Shown one piece after another: positions 52,029 to 60,799 of a stretch of DNA of 64,000 nucleotides; position 1 is the stretch's first letter, and every line of letters starts with the position of its first letter. Made by a program: the position numbers and the translations under genes. Source of the DNA: an uncultured Lachnospiraceae bacterium. Its GTDB lineage: Bacteria; Bacillota; Clostridia; Lachnospirales; Lachnospiraceae. The stretch covers positions 1 through 64,000 of the forward strand of contig CAMNSD010000002.1 of NCBI GenBank assembly GCA_946554445.1, read 5' to 3'. Below the pieces are notes generated by a model that saw only the letters and a program-made list of their open reading frames with translations, made no database searches and was not told the DNA's origin.

Positions 52029-52808
52029 TTACCATCCTTTTTTTGTAACGGTTCTTTTCTGCTTCTTAACGGTTTCTACTGGTAAGCTTTGTGGAACTGC
52101 CGCCACGATAGCCACTGAAACCATGAAAGCTGCAATCATACTTAACCCACACAGCCCAATATTCCAATTAACAGCCTCATCATAACTTCGATACAGTATT
52201 AACCCCATGCTCGCCGTAATTGGATAAATACTGGCAAGTTTCATATTTCCTGCGGCAAATATTCCCCCATATCCATAAACAAATGCGATGATCGTACCTA
52301 TCAGATGCCCATTCAATATGCGGGCAGTCACTGTAATAATCGGCATTACTGCAATATATAGAAAAAAGCAGTTCAAAATGATTTGCATAAATGTCTGTAG
52401 TACTGATGTTATTGAAACCCCCGGAAACCTCATGATCCAATTGGCAATGACTGTAAATATAGCGCTTACAAATCCTAAAAACAAGGACAATAAACCACAG
52501 ACAAATAGTTTTCCCCATAATAAATTACCGTAAGAAACAGGAACCGTCATAATACTTTTCAATGTATCGTCTCTTTTTTCTCTTGTTATAATATATCCGG
52601 CAAGTAACGTAATACACATGGGAAAAATCATTGTAATATTGTTTTTAAGTACCTGCTCCGTAAAAAAAGAAAAAGTCCAGACCGTGCCGTCTGATGCAGT
52701 GGTAGAAAACATGGTCAATAAAACGGAAAGCAGCATCAGGAAAATGCCCGCCCATATCATATGATATCGCTTCAATTTCCAAATTTCAGTTCTAACCATA
52801 CGAAACAT
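52029..52808 (-). CDS. ABC-2 type permease (BcrB/LanE-G type)
   Basis: A 259-aa membrane protein with six helices and the N-terminal MFRMVRTEIWKLKRYHMIWAG that is common to permeases of bacitracin- and lantibiotic-type exporters. It is encoded 1 nt after the first permease gene. ATG at 52808 follows GAGGGG by 8 nt. With the ATPase and the other permease it forms a LanFEG- or BcrAB-like complex for resistance to a peptide antibiotic; the ligand is unknown. Confidence 0.82.
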   Translation of the reverse strand: MFRMVRTEIWKLKRYHMIWAGIFLMLLSVLLTMFSTTASDGTVWTFSFFTEQVLKNNITMIFPMCITLLAGYIITREKRDDTLKSIMTVPVSYGNLLWGKLFVCGLLSLFLGFVSAIFTVIANWIMRFPGVSITSVLQTFMQIILNCFFLYIAVMPIITVTARILNGHLIGTIIAFVYGYGGIFAAGNMKLASIYPITASMGLILYRSYDEAVNWNIGLCGLSMIAAFMVSVAIVAAVPQSLPVETVKKQKRTVTKKGW

Positions 52809-52809
52809 A

Positions 52810-53595
52810 TTAATCACCCCTCTTTTTATACAAATAATCAATGATCATAACGGAAAGAGCCGCCTCTATGACCAAAATAACGCTTGTCTGTAAAGTTGTC
52901 GGCAATAGATAGGTAAGTGTCGCCTTCATTTCAATCACCCCATGCCGACTCATATCCCCAGCGCTCCAGAGTGTTGTAAGCGGGATCGGCATGAGCCAGC
53001 AGAAAGCTTTCGGTAATACGCCAAAAGAGGATTCCGCAGTCATACTTAAAACACTATAGAAAACACACAACAAAATAGAAAAAATATGGGTTTTACTGAA
53101 AAAAACAACAAGAACAACTAAAGGCAGTGTTCCTGCCGTGATAAAAGTTCCCATTTCCAATGACATGAACAGCTTGTAGGCAACTCCATTTACCTCCGAT
53201 ATCAGACTTCCACATATAACGGCAGCAAGAGCCGAAGATACACTAAAAATAATTCCCATAGCAAACAAAACCATGATTTTTGCAAAAATCATCTGCGTAC
53301 TTGTCACCGGAATGGTACGTAGATTCTTAAAGGTATCATTATCCCGTTCCATGAAAAACAGCATGGCCGCAACGACTCCAATCACACATGGCAAGAGCAG
53401 TGAAACACCATATCCCATTATAAATTGGAAACAGGCATTAAAAACCTCCGTATCATTGTCAAATCTCTCTGTCATCTGCGGTGTTGTCAACAATACTGTG
53501 ATAGGTACAGGAAACAAAAATGCAGAAAATATGACCAGTAAAATAAATTTTTTGCGTTTTAATTTGAAAAACTCGCACTTTATAAGTTTAAGCAA
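52810..53595 (-). CDS. ABC-2 type permease (BcrB/LanE-G type)
   Basis: A 261-aa permease with six helices, starting LLKLIKCEFFKLKRKKFILL. A TTG at 53595, inside the end of the ATPase gene and after GGGTGAGGGG, was chosen; a longer frame from 53685 lies within the ATPase gene. It is one of two permeases in the operon, which points to an asymmetric exporter of the lantibiotic immunity type. Confidence 0.8.
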   Translation of the reverse strand: MLKLIKCEFFKLKRKKFILLVIFSAFLFPVPITVLLTTPQMTERFDNDTEVFNACFQFIMGYGVSLLLPCVIGVVAAMLFFMERDNDTFKNLRTIPVTSTQMIFAKIMVLFAMGIIFSVSSALAAVICGSLISEVNGVAYKLFMSLEMGTFITAGTLPLVVLVVFFSKTHIFSILLCVFYSVLSMTAESSFGVLPKAFCWLMPIPLTTLWSAGDMSRHGVIEMKATLTYLLPTTLQTSVILVIEAALSVMIIDYLYKKRGD

Positions 53596-54511
53596 TCCCC
53601 TCACCCCCTGTTGCCCGCTTGAAATAATCTTCAAGGCTTTCTTCACAGATATAGGCCTCTGATACTTCCAGACCTTTTTCCACAAAAGCAGTTACGATTT
53701 TTTCTATTGGCAAATCAAGATTATTCACCTGCATCTTGTAATCGTCCTGTATGATGAAGTGATTTTCATGAAAGATACCTTTTAGGATTCCTGCTGCCTG
53801 TGCCGTATCGGAAACTATAAACCGGATATGCTTATCGCTCTTTGCCTCCAGTTTGGCAAGGCTTTCTTCTTCCAATAATACACCATGATCAATAATACCG
53901 ATATCGTCAGCTAAAAGTGCAATCTCGGAAAGAATATGACTGGAAATCAAAATTGTTTTTCCGCGTTCCATACAGAGACTACGGACAAAGGAACGGACTT
54001 CTGCAATTCCAATCGGATCAAGACCGTTAATCGGTTCATCCAAGATCAAAAGTTCCGGATCGTGCATAACGGCAAGGGCAATTGCCAATCGCTGCTTCAT
54101 GCCAAGTGAATATTGGGAAAATAACTTTTTATCTTTATAAGGCAGACCAACCAGATCAAGCGCGTTTTTAATCGCGCTGCGGTTCTGTATGCCCCGCAGG
54201 GTAGCAAAAATCCGCAAGTTTTCAGTCGCAGTCAAATTAGGATAAAAACCGGGGGATTCAATCAGACTGCCAATACGGGGCAACAATTCTTTTTCATTCG
54301 ACTGTAAAGGTTTCCCCCAAATTGTCACTTCTCCGAAAGTCGGCCCGGTAAGTCCAAGCAACATTTTCATAGTTGTCGTTTTTCCGGCTCCATTTCTGCC
54401 AAGCAGACCATAGATACGCCCTTCACGAACATGGATATTCAGATCGACAACACTTTTTTGTGTCCCATATTGTTTTGTAAGATTTTTTGTCTCAATTACA
54501 TATTTACTCAT
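53588..54511 (-). CDS. ABC transporter ATP-binding protein (BcrA/LanF type)
   Basis: A 307-aa ATPase: Walker A LLGRNGAGKTTTMKML, signature YSLGMKQRLAIA, Walker B ELLILDEPINGLDP and the switch histidine in LISSHILSE, then the C-terminal extension of the BcrA/SpaF/NisF branch. It is first in a three-gene exporter operon. AGGAGG lies 7 nt before ATG 54511. Three 11-bp direct repeats upstream (54614-54642) suggest control by an OmpR-type regulator, as for peptide-antibiotic exporters. Confidence 0.88.
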   Translation of the reverse strand: MSKYVIETKNLTKQYGTQKSVVDLNIHVREGRIYGLLGRNGAGKTTTMKMLLGLTGPTFGEVTIWGKPLQSNEKELLPRIGSLIESPGFYPNLTATENLRIFATLRGIQNRSAIKNALDLVGLPYKDKKLFSQYSLGMKQRLAIALAVMHDPELLILDEPINGLDPIGIAEVRSFVRSLCMERGKTILISSHILSEIALLADDIGIIDHGVLLEEESLAKLEAKSDKHIRFIVSDTAQAAGILKGIFHENHFIIQDDYKMQVNNLDLPIEKIVTAFVEKGLEVSEAYICEESLEDYFKRATGGEGIA

Positions 54512-54613
54512 CATGAAGCCTCCTTTTCCTGTCATTGCGGAGTCTTTCCAATCACCCCGTTTGTCGGAAAGCTTCGCATATCAATATCCTGATATGCCTA
54601 TCCTATCACAACA

Positions 54614-54642
54614 ACCTTACGGTCACCTTGCAGTCACCTTAC
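54614..54642 (-). promoter_or_regulatory. Three direct repeats with 11-bp period before the ABC operon
   Basis: ACCTTAC, ACCTTGC and ACCTTAC begin at 54614, 54625 and 54636, about 100 nt before the ATPase gene (read GTAAGGT on the coding strand). The period of one helical turn is typical of OmpR-family response regulator sites. The regulator is not encoded next to the operon. Confidence 0.6.
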
Positions 54643-54700
54643 AAAAAAATTAAGTTACTTCGCGTCCTCGGATATACGGACAATTTTTCTATACCATTAA

Positions 54701-54727
54701 AAAAGGAACTGCGCCGCAGTTCCTTTT
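54701..54727 (-). terminator. Terminator of the GH127 gene
   Basis: AAAAGGAACTGC (54701-54712) pairs with GCAGTTCCTTTT (54716-54727) around 3 nt, followed by T residues on the minus strand, 12 nt after the GH127 stop. Confidence 0.85.
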
Positions 54728-54738
54728 CGTACACTATA

Positions 54739-56670
54739 TCAATCCTTTTCCGGCATCCACACCCGCATCTGATTCAACCCTCTGTTGCCCCAAGTATAAT
54801 AAGGAACCAGGGTAATCTGACAGGACTCCGTCTCCGGCGCATCATAACAATAAAGTTCCTCGCTGACGCTCTCCCGATATCCTTCCACATATAATTCTTG
54901 AATCCCACACAGTTTCTCCGGCAGATATTCACTGACTGTCACTTGGCCATTCTTTTTCAGACTGAGGGAAAGGATATCATTTTCATTATCCACACCCTCC
55001 GCACAATAGATGAGCGGACCTCTCTGTACTGCTGCCCGGCCGGTATTGGCTGATACCCTGTTGCTGGTATAAACTCTGCGGACCGCCATATCCAACTCCA
55101 CCGTCACCACGTCATCCGCCCCGAAATCTCCCTGCAGATACGCATAACCGTCCCGAATCTCGCAATCTGACGCTTTGCCATTGATGGTAATCTTCGTCTC
55201 CCTGCTCCAGGCCGGTATCCGGACAGCCAGCGTCATCGATATTTTCTCTCCCTGGGGTTCAAAATGATATTCTACCCTATTATCATAAGGATAGGATGTC
55301 CGCAGGGAAACCTTGCCGCCCAGGGAATCCGTTACGTCCAGGGTGCCCGCAATGAATAGGTTAGAGAACAACGTCTCCTGCACCATATGCCACGCATACT
55401 CTGCCACAGACGCCAGAAGCCTTGCCACATTAGGCGGGCAGCAGGCACAGGTAAACCATTTGGGCCGCACAGGCAGCGCATGTTTGTGTGTCTTCGCCTC
55501 ACCGGAAATCCCCGGCAATACTTCCAGCGGATTTACATAGAAGAATTTTGTACCATCCAGCTGCATACCCGCCAGTACACAGTTGTACAGAGCGCGTTCC
55601 ATCACATCCGCATATTTGCCATGACGCGCCAGGTAAAGCATTTTATTGGAAAAGAAAATCAATCCGATCGCCGCGCAAGTCTCGGCATATGCCGTATCAT
55701 TGGGCAGATGGTCATCCTTTGTGAAAGCCTCGCCCTCATAGGCGGAACCAATCGCCCCTGTCACATACATCCTGTGCCGGGTAATATTATTCCAGAGCGT
55801 CTCACAAGCATCGGCAAGTTCCTTATCCCCTGTCTCCACGGCCGCATCCGCCATCCCTGTGTAAAGGTACACCGCCCTGACCGCATGTCCTGTGGCCTCT
55901 TTTAATTCCCGTACCGGCACATTACACTGCGTATACTCCTTGTCCACCGGACTAGCGCCCCATACGGTCCAACCCCTTTTGGCCTGCTCTTCACTATAAT
56001 AATCGCTGTTGACACCGCGCACATTGATAAAGTGCAATGCCAGTTCCTTATATCGTTCCGCCCCAGTGCTGTGATACAGCCTCATCAGCGCCAGTTCAAT
56101 CTCCGGATGCCCCGGATACCCTTCTGCGCCTTCTTCCACAAAATGCTTGTAAATGTGATCGGCCATACCGCACATGATCTCCAACAATCTGGTCTTACCC
56201 GTACACTCTGCATAGGCAACTGCCGCCTCGATCATATGTCCCGCACAATATAATTCGTGCGCCTCCTGCAGATTCGTCCAGCGCTTGTCCGGTTCTTTCA
56301 CTGTAAAATAGGTATTCAGATAACCATCTTCCTGCTGTGCCTCACCGATCAGTCGGATGACCTCATCACATCTTGCCTCCAATTCCGCATCCGGATATTG
56401 CGCCAGCGAATACGCCGCTCCCTCCAGCCATTTCGCCACATCGCTGTCCTGAAATACCATTCCGTAAAACTCGCCGTCACATTCGCCAGTTTTTAGTTTC
56501 TGTGCCGCCATACGGAAATTTTCGATACAGTGACTCTTCTCTGCACCTTCAATCTGATCGTTTAGCGCCCTCTCCTGATAGGGCAATACCACGTCCTTGA
56601 CCAGTTTTTCATACCTACCGAAGAATCCATCCGTTACCTTAAAGTTTTTAATCAATTTCAAATCGCTCAT
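54739..56670 (-). CDS. GH127 beta-L-arabinofuranosidase (HypBA1-like)
   Basis: A 643-aa enzyme with an alpha/alpha barrel. The zinc-site residues of the family are present: the Glu and Cys in DTAYAETCAAIG and the paired cysteines in FTCACCPPNVARLL, the second of which is the catalytic nucleophile in HypBA1. It releases L-arabinofuranose from beta-linked chains such as hydroxyproline-linked arabinans of plant glycoproteins. No signal peptide. ATG at 56670 follows GGAGGG by 4 nt. The AraC-type gene just upstream and the repeats at 56733-56786 suggest sugar-induced control. Confidence 0.9.
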   Translation of the reverse strand: MSDLKLIKNFKVTDGFFGRYEKLVKDVVLPYQERALNDQIEGAEKSHCIENFRMAAQKLKTGECDGEFYGMVFQDSDVAKWLEGAAYSLAQYPDAELEARCDEVIRLIGEAQQEDGYLNTYFTVKEPDKRWTNLQEAHELYCAGHMIEAAVAYAECTGKTRLLEIMCGMADHIYKHFVEEGAEGYPGHPEIELALMRLYHSTGAERYKELALHFINVRGVNSDYYSEEQAKRGWTVWGASPVDKEYTQCNVPVRELKEATGHAVRAVYLYTGMADAAVETGDKELADACETLWNNITRHRMYVTGAIGSAYEGEAFTKDDHLPNDTAYAETCAAIGLIFFSNKMLYLARHGKYADVMERALYNCVLAGMQLDGTKFFYVNPLEVLPGISGEAKTHKHALPVRPKWFTCACCPPNVARLLASVAEYAWHMVQETLFSNLFIAGTLDVTDSLGGKVSLRTSYPYDNRVEYHFEPQGEKISMTLAVRIPAWSRETKITINGKASDCEIRDGYAYLQGDFGADDVVTVELDMAVRRVYTSNRVSANTGRAAVQRGPLIYCAEGVDNENDILSLSLKKNGQVTVSEYLPEKLCGIQELYVEGYRESVSEELYCYDAPETESCQITLVPYYTWGNRGLNQMRVWMPEKD

Positions 56671-56732
56671 TTTACCCTCCAACTAACTTTTTCTTTCCTG
56701 CATACAACATTATCTTTTCATTCTCTGTTTTT

Positions 56733-56786
56733 ATAATATGGATTATATTCCTATTCATCAACTAATAAAATGGACTAAATTCCTAT
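56733..56786 (-). promoter_or_regulatory. Tandem 23-bp operator repeat before the GH127 gene
   Basis: Two direct repeats (56733-56755 and 56765-56787) match at 20 of 23 positions and are spaced 32 bp, three helical turns. Each has a GGAATATAATCC-like core on the coding strand. Direct repeats upstream of a promoter are the usual site for AraC-family dimers, and an AraC-family gene ends 55 nt away. Confidence 0.65.
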
Positions 56787-56841
56787 TTTTTTGTATTATT
56801 TTCCGATTCGCTAATTAATGATTGTCCTTACTTTCAAACTC

Positions 56842-57756
56842 TTAAGAAATGCCTGCTTCCGTATCCGCCTTTCGGTACTCAGACGGCGTGCATCCGTACA
56901 CTTCCCGAAAAGATTTGGCAAAATAACTCATCTCCTGAAACCCACAACTCTCCGCAATCGCAGAAATTTTATCATTTGTGGCCTGCAATTTAATTGCTGC
57001 CTGCTGCAGACGATAGGATTTCAGGTAAGCAATCGGCGTGGTACTGATCGTTGCACGAAAACACCGCATACATTCACTGGTACTGACAGCACAAACCGCA
57101 GCGATGTCCTCTATAGTCAGTTCTTTATCATAATTTGCCTGAATATAGGTCAGCATTTCCTTGATCCTGGCGTTGTCCCGCTGCACCTTCCCAAAAGACT
57201 TGCGGCTCACGGCCGGCTGATGTTCCGAAAGTAAGCCTATAATAACAGACAACTCATTGCGGATATGCAGTTCAAATCCATATTCCTCCTGCTCTGCAGA
57301 CCGCCATAAGGAAGCGATACTGTCTATGACTTGTTTCTGCCACGCTGTATCAGGTGTAAGATGAAATCCTTGACAGGCCTGATTTTCCATCAGCGGCTTC
57401 AAATACTTTTGCCAGACAATATTGTCTGTACTACCGCTGATGGCCCGCGGATGACAGACTACAGAATGAATCTCGCATATGCCCTCGGATAAAATCGAGG
57501 CAGAATGTAAAATATTACTATTAATAAAGAAGGCTTCCCCGGCCTTCAGATGATACTTCACACTGCCTGCATCCACCATGACCGCGCCGCTTACCACCAG
57601 GCCAAACTCCAATTCATTATGCCAGTGCCACGGAATCTCATCCCCTGGCAGAATATCCAGATAACATGCTACTGGAAAAAGATGTGTTCCATGTTCCCGC
57701 AGTTCCTCCCCCTGTAAATTAGTCTGTACACTACATGGCGATATCATCAATGACAA
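56842..57756 (-). CDS. AraC-family transcriptional regulator (GH127 locus)
   Basis: A 304-aa regulator: cupin sensor domain (DEIPWHWHNELEFGLVVSG, HLKAGEAFFINSNILHSA) and two helix-turn-helix motifs at the end (TIEDIAAVCAVSTSECMRCFR and ISAIAESCGFQEMSYFAKSFREVYG). It precedes GH127 on the same strand, so it probably senses an arabinoside and activates that gene from the tandem repeats at 56733-56786. It could be co-transcribed. Confidence 0.88.
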   Translation of the reverse strand: MSLMISPCSVQTNLQGEELREHGTHLFPVACYLDILPGDEIPWHWHNELEFGLVVSGAVMVDAGSVKYHLKAGEAFFINSNILHSASILSEGICEIHSVVCHPRAISGSTDNIVWQKYLKPLMENQACQGFHLTPDTAWQKQVIDSIASLWRSAEQEEYGFELHIRNELSVIIGLLSEHQPAVSRKSFGKVQRDNARIKEMLTYIQANYDKELTIEDIAAVCAVSTSECMRCFRATISTTPIAYLKSYRLQQAAIKLQATNDKISAIAESCGFQEMSYFAKSFREVYGCTPSEYRKADTEAGIS

Positions 57757-57847
57757 CCTCCTTTTATTTTGACAAGACAGCTTGCCAATCGGCTTCCTTT
57801 CCTTTTCCTGTAAATTAGTTCAAATCTAAATCTAAAACATCATTTTT

Positions 57848-57918
57848 GATAATATAATCATATTATTTGATTATTTAATCCTATTATTTTTACTTTTAAT
57901 GATGATATAATCATATCA
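57848..57918. promoter_or_regulatory. Paired AT-rich repeats between divergent genes
   Basis: Near-identical 18-bp elements, GATAATATAATCATATTA (57848-57865) and GATGATATAATCATATCA (57901-57918), 53 bp apart (five turns), lie between the AraC gene and the small HPr-like gene. Probably operator or promoter DNA for one or both. Confidence 0.4.
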
Positions 57919-58017
57919 CAAGATACAACAAAAGGAAAGCACAATAAATTTAACCCTTGAAACCTAATATTTTACCGCAGAGGCGGGCAACCATTAAAAT
58001 CGAAAGGAGAGAACTCT

Positions 58018-58260
58018 ATGTACAGAATCAATCTTAGAAAAATGGGAAACATCGACAAATTTATCGGCATGGTCAAAAACAGCCGCGGAAGTATCTTTCT
58101 GGAACTTCCCAATCAGATGCTCTGCGATCTGAAACAGAATGAAGAAGCCCTGCAGATGCTTTATATGATCAATCCAAAGGAGTTCTGGTTAGAATTATTC
58201 CTGACAGATCAGCAGGACAGCTACGATTTTATGAGTTATATGATAGGCGCGGGGGCTTAA
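58018..58260 (+). CDS. Small protein, possibly degenerate HPr-like
   Basis: An 80-aa protein, MYRINLRKMGNIDKFIGM at the start and FWLELFLTDQQDSYDFMSYM near the end. The alternation of predicted strands and helices (beta, alpha, beta, beta, alpha, beta, alpha) and the length fit the HPr fold, and it resembles in layout the HPr-like protein at 20102. It has neither His15 nor the Ser46 region sequence. Strong AAAGGAG before ATG. Function unknown; the HPr-like reading is tentative. Confidence 0.6.
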   Translation: MYRINLRKMGNIDKFIGMVKNSRGSIFLELPNQMLCDLKQNEEALQMLYMINPKEFWLELFLTDQQDSYDFMSYMIGAGA

Positions 58261-58276
58261 CTGGCCCCCGTATTTT
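58250..58276 (+). terminator. Terminator of the small HPr-like gene
   Basis: CGGGGGC (58250-58256) pairs with GCCCCCG (58264-58270), loop ttaactg includes the stop codon, followed by TATTTTTA. Confidence 0.8.
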
Positions 58277-59064
58277 TATAGTAGTCCATGGCTCATACAA
58301 TAATAATAAATTCCATCTTCCGCCACATGGCCGCACACATCCTGCGCCACTGCTTTTAATTCGTCCGAGGCATTTTCCATGGCCACACCCGTCCCCACGG
58401 CCTGGAACATCTCAATATCATTGTTGCCGTCTCCAAACGCAAGGGCTTCCGATGGATCCAGATGATAATACTCCAGTACCTTTTTAACACCTGCCCCTTT
58501 ACCGCTGTCTGCAGGGACAATATCAAATGCCCTGTCCCACCAGGCCGCAATCTTGGCACAGCTGACTCCCTGTAAAAACGCCGGGTACTCACTCTCACAT
58601 CCGCCTGACATGATCTGATATATTTCCTTTTGTGCAATCACATCCTCAAATTCATCAGAGATATCCACTTTCAATTTGGCAATGGCAAAATAATCCGTCA
58701 AATCCTCATCCGTTCCATTGGCAACTAATCTATCTATTCCCGCGACAGAAACCGGTCTATTGATGGAGGCGGCATTTTTGATAATCCGATTTACATCCTC
58801 TGTGGAAATAGGATTCCGATAAATAACCTGCTGCCTGTTATAACAGTAGGAACCATTAAAGGTAAGAAACACATCCGGTTCCCATCCCTCGAAATGCGGC
58901 AGCGTCAACGGCCCTCTTCCCGTCGAGAGACAAAGAATGATACCCTTATTTTTTAGACGGTTCAAAGTTTCCATCATTTTCTCGGTAATCTGCCTGCTGT
59001 TGATGTCAATCAATGTACCGTCGATATCAAAAAAAATAATCTTTATATTGTCCATACTCATCAT
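58276..59064 (-). CDS. HAD-superfamily (Cof-type) phosphatase
   Basis: A 262-aa sugar-phosphate or flavin phosphatase-like protein. Motif I is FFDIDGTLIDIN with the nucleophile, motif II is LCLSTGR, the Cof cap has the GADVFLTFNGSY-type start (EPDVFLTFNGSYCYN), and motif IV is ALAFGDGNNDIEMFQ. Substrate unknown. It is 21 nt after the HD gene. The start may be 59064 or the next ATG at 59061. Confidence 0.88.
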   Translation of the reverse strand: MMSMDNIKIIFFDIDGTLIDINSRQITEKMMETLNRLKNKGIILCLSTGRGPLTLPHFEGWEPDVFLTFNGSYCYNRQQVIYRNPISTEDVNRIIKNAASINRPVSVAGIDRLVANGTDEDLTDYFAIAKLKVDISDEFEDVIAQKEIYQIMSGGCESEYPAFLQGVSCAKIAAWWDRAFDIVPADSGKGAGVKKVLEYYHLDPSEALAFGDGNNDIEMFQAVGTGVAMENASDELKAVAQDVCGHVAEDGIYYYCMSHGLL

Positions 59065-59085
59065 AAAATCTCCCTTCCTTCTCCC

Positions 59086-59685
59086 CTAACGGAGACTGTT
59101 TTCTACCACACCAGGCAGCAACGTATAAATGGAACAACCCATTTGCTCTTCAAACGCTTCCTTGATCTCAAAAATCTTTTTCCACCTGTCTATTGTCCAT
59201 GGATGGACGCCATACCGTATCGTCACATCCACAAACCGCTTTTCCAACAGACAAAAACCTGACGGCAAAGCCAAAGAATCGCACAACTGTACCAGACGAT
59301 CATAATCATCATAGACCGCATTGGCAACAAATTCTTTCATAAACAGATAATCTTCCTCACTTACGTCAAACTCGCCAATAGAAGTGTTGATATCCTGCAG
59401 CATAAAAGCGTGGGAAATACAGATCTGCGCAATTTTTTCCCAGCCCCGTTCCATACAGTAACGATAACCATCTATCAGGTGTCTCTCCGAACTCACCCCA
59501 GCGTAACGTCCGATATCATGTAACAGCCCATATAGATAAGCCTGCTCTGCAGATAAATGCCCGCAGTGCTGCGCAATATTTTCACAAGCCATAGCCACAT
59601 ATCGGGAATGGTCAACCCATGCCCCTGGGTTCGATTCTGATGCTTCCTGCAGTGCCGCTTCGGCTGTTTGTCTGTTTAATTCCAT
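59086..59685 (-). CDS. HD-domain phosphohydrolase-like protein
   Basis: A 199-aa protein with an HD metal site: DHSRYVAMACENIAQH and YLYGLLHDIGRYAG, then later ISHAFMLQD. HD proteins hydrolyse nucleotides or phosphodiesters. It precedes the HAD gene on the same strand. The substrate cannot be inferred. TTGACTCC and a moderate ribosome binding site GAAAGGAG precede the start. Confidence 0.85.
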   Translation of the reverse strand: MELNRQTAEAALQEASESNPGAWVDHSRYVAMACENIAQHCGHLSAEQAYLYGLLHDIGRYAGVSSERHLIDGYRYCMERGWEKIAQICISHAFMLQDINTSIGEFDVSEEDYLFMKEFVANAVYDDYDRLVQLCDSLALPSGFCLLEKRFVDVTIRYGVHPWTIDRWKKIFEIKEAFEEQMGCSIYTLLPGVVENSLR

Positions 59686-59826
59686 GTTGACTCCTTTCAG
59701 AAGGGTAGGCCGGGAGAGAAAGTCTCCCAGCCCTTTGTGATGAAATATTTACACTCCTGTAAATAATTATCTTTACAGGTATCATTATAATGCAGTCCAT
59801 GCAGAAAAAATATTCGTTTTCCGCCT

Positions 59827-60741
59827 TTATATATCACAATCCTGCCATTTTCCCCGATATTCTAATGGTGTGCAGTGTGCATAATCCCGAAAAACCTTTC
59901 CGAAATAACTACTGCTGCCTAACCCACAGGCCTGGCTGATGACCGTAACCGGTTCCTGACTCCTTGCCAACATCTGACAGGCCATCTGTAGACGATAACT
60001 TTTTATATATTCTACGGGCGTCATGTGCAGACACTCCTGAAACACTCTAAAGCATTCTCGCTCACTAAGGTACGCTGACGCCGCTAACTCCGAAACGGAA
60101 ATCTTTTCAGAGTAATGTTCATGTATATACACCAACATCGTTTTTATCTTATCATTGCTCTTATTATATTTTCCACCTTTCTCTAATAGAGGCCGGGCTG
60201 ATTCAAAGAGCATTAACCATATCTCTGACAAAACTTCTCGCAATTTCATTTCATAACCGAAATCCTGCTCCAAAATCTGAAATGCTTCAAGTATAAGTTT
60301 CAAGATCATATCTTGCTTCGCATCGCCTGGATAAACAGGAATCATCTCAATCTGTGGAGCCGTCGTGATTGGTAAAATATATTTTTTCTCAATCCTGCTG
60401 CCCTGTTCACCAGCTAGCAGATATGGATCAAAAATATGCAGGAATGATTGATTATGTTCTGTCTTCGACATTGCTCTTGTCATATGCAGGACATTGGAAT
60501 TTACCAGGCCGCCGCTGCCAGCCGGAAACAACAATTTACCACCGGGCGTTGAATATTCAATGCTGCCGCTTTTCATATAAAAAAGCTCCACCGCCCTGTG
60601 CCAATGCCACGGTACAGAATGTCCTATATAATTATTAAGATCAACGTTCGAAGCAATATAAGGAAAATCATCCGCATAATCAGGAAGTAATTCTTCCTTG
60701 CTTCCGCTATAAAATTCAATGCTCTGTATATTTCTCATCAT
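59827..60741 (-). CDS. AraC-family transcriptional regulator
   Basis: A 304-aa regulator with a cupin domain (GHSVPWHWHRAVELFYMKSGSIEY, LVNSNVLHMT) and two C-terminal helix-turn-helix motifs (SVSELAASAYLSERECFRVFQ and VTVISQACGLGSSSYFGKVFRDYAH). It is like the regulator at 56842 in build but clearly diverged. It stands alone; its targets could be neighbours or genes right of the window. Confidence 0.85.
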   Translation of the reverse strand: MMRNIQSIEFYSGSKEELLPDYADDFPYIASNVDLNNYIGHSVPWHWHRAVELFYMKSGSIEYSTPGGKLLFPAGSGGLVNSNVLHMTRAMSKTEHNQSFLHIFDPYLLAGEQGSRIEKKYILPITTAPQIEMIPVYPGDAKQDMILKLILEAFQILEQDFGYEMKLREVLSEIWLMLFESARPLLEKGGKYNKSNDKIKTMLVYIHEHYSEKISVSELAASAYLSERECFRVFQECLHMTPVEYIKSYRLQMACQMLARSQEPVTVISQACGLGSSSYFGKVFRDYAHCTPLEYRGKWQDCDI

Positions 60742-60799
60742 TGCCTACCCTGTATACCTATCATAACTTTTCTAATCATTTCCCTGCAAGTCCTTCCTG

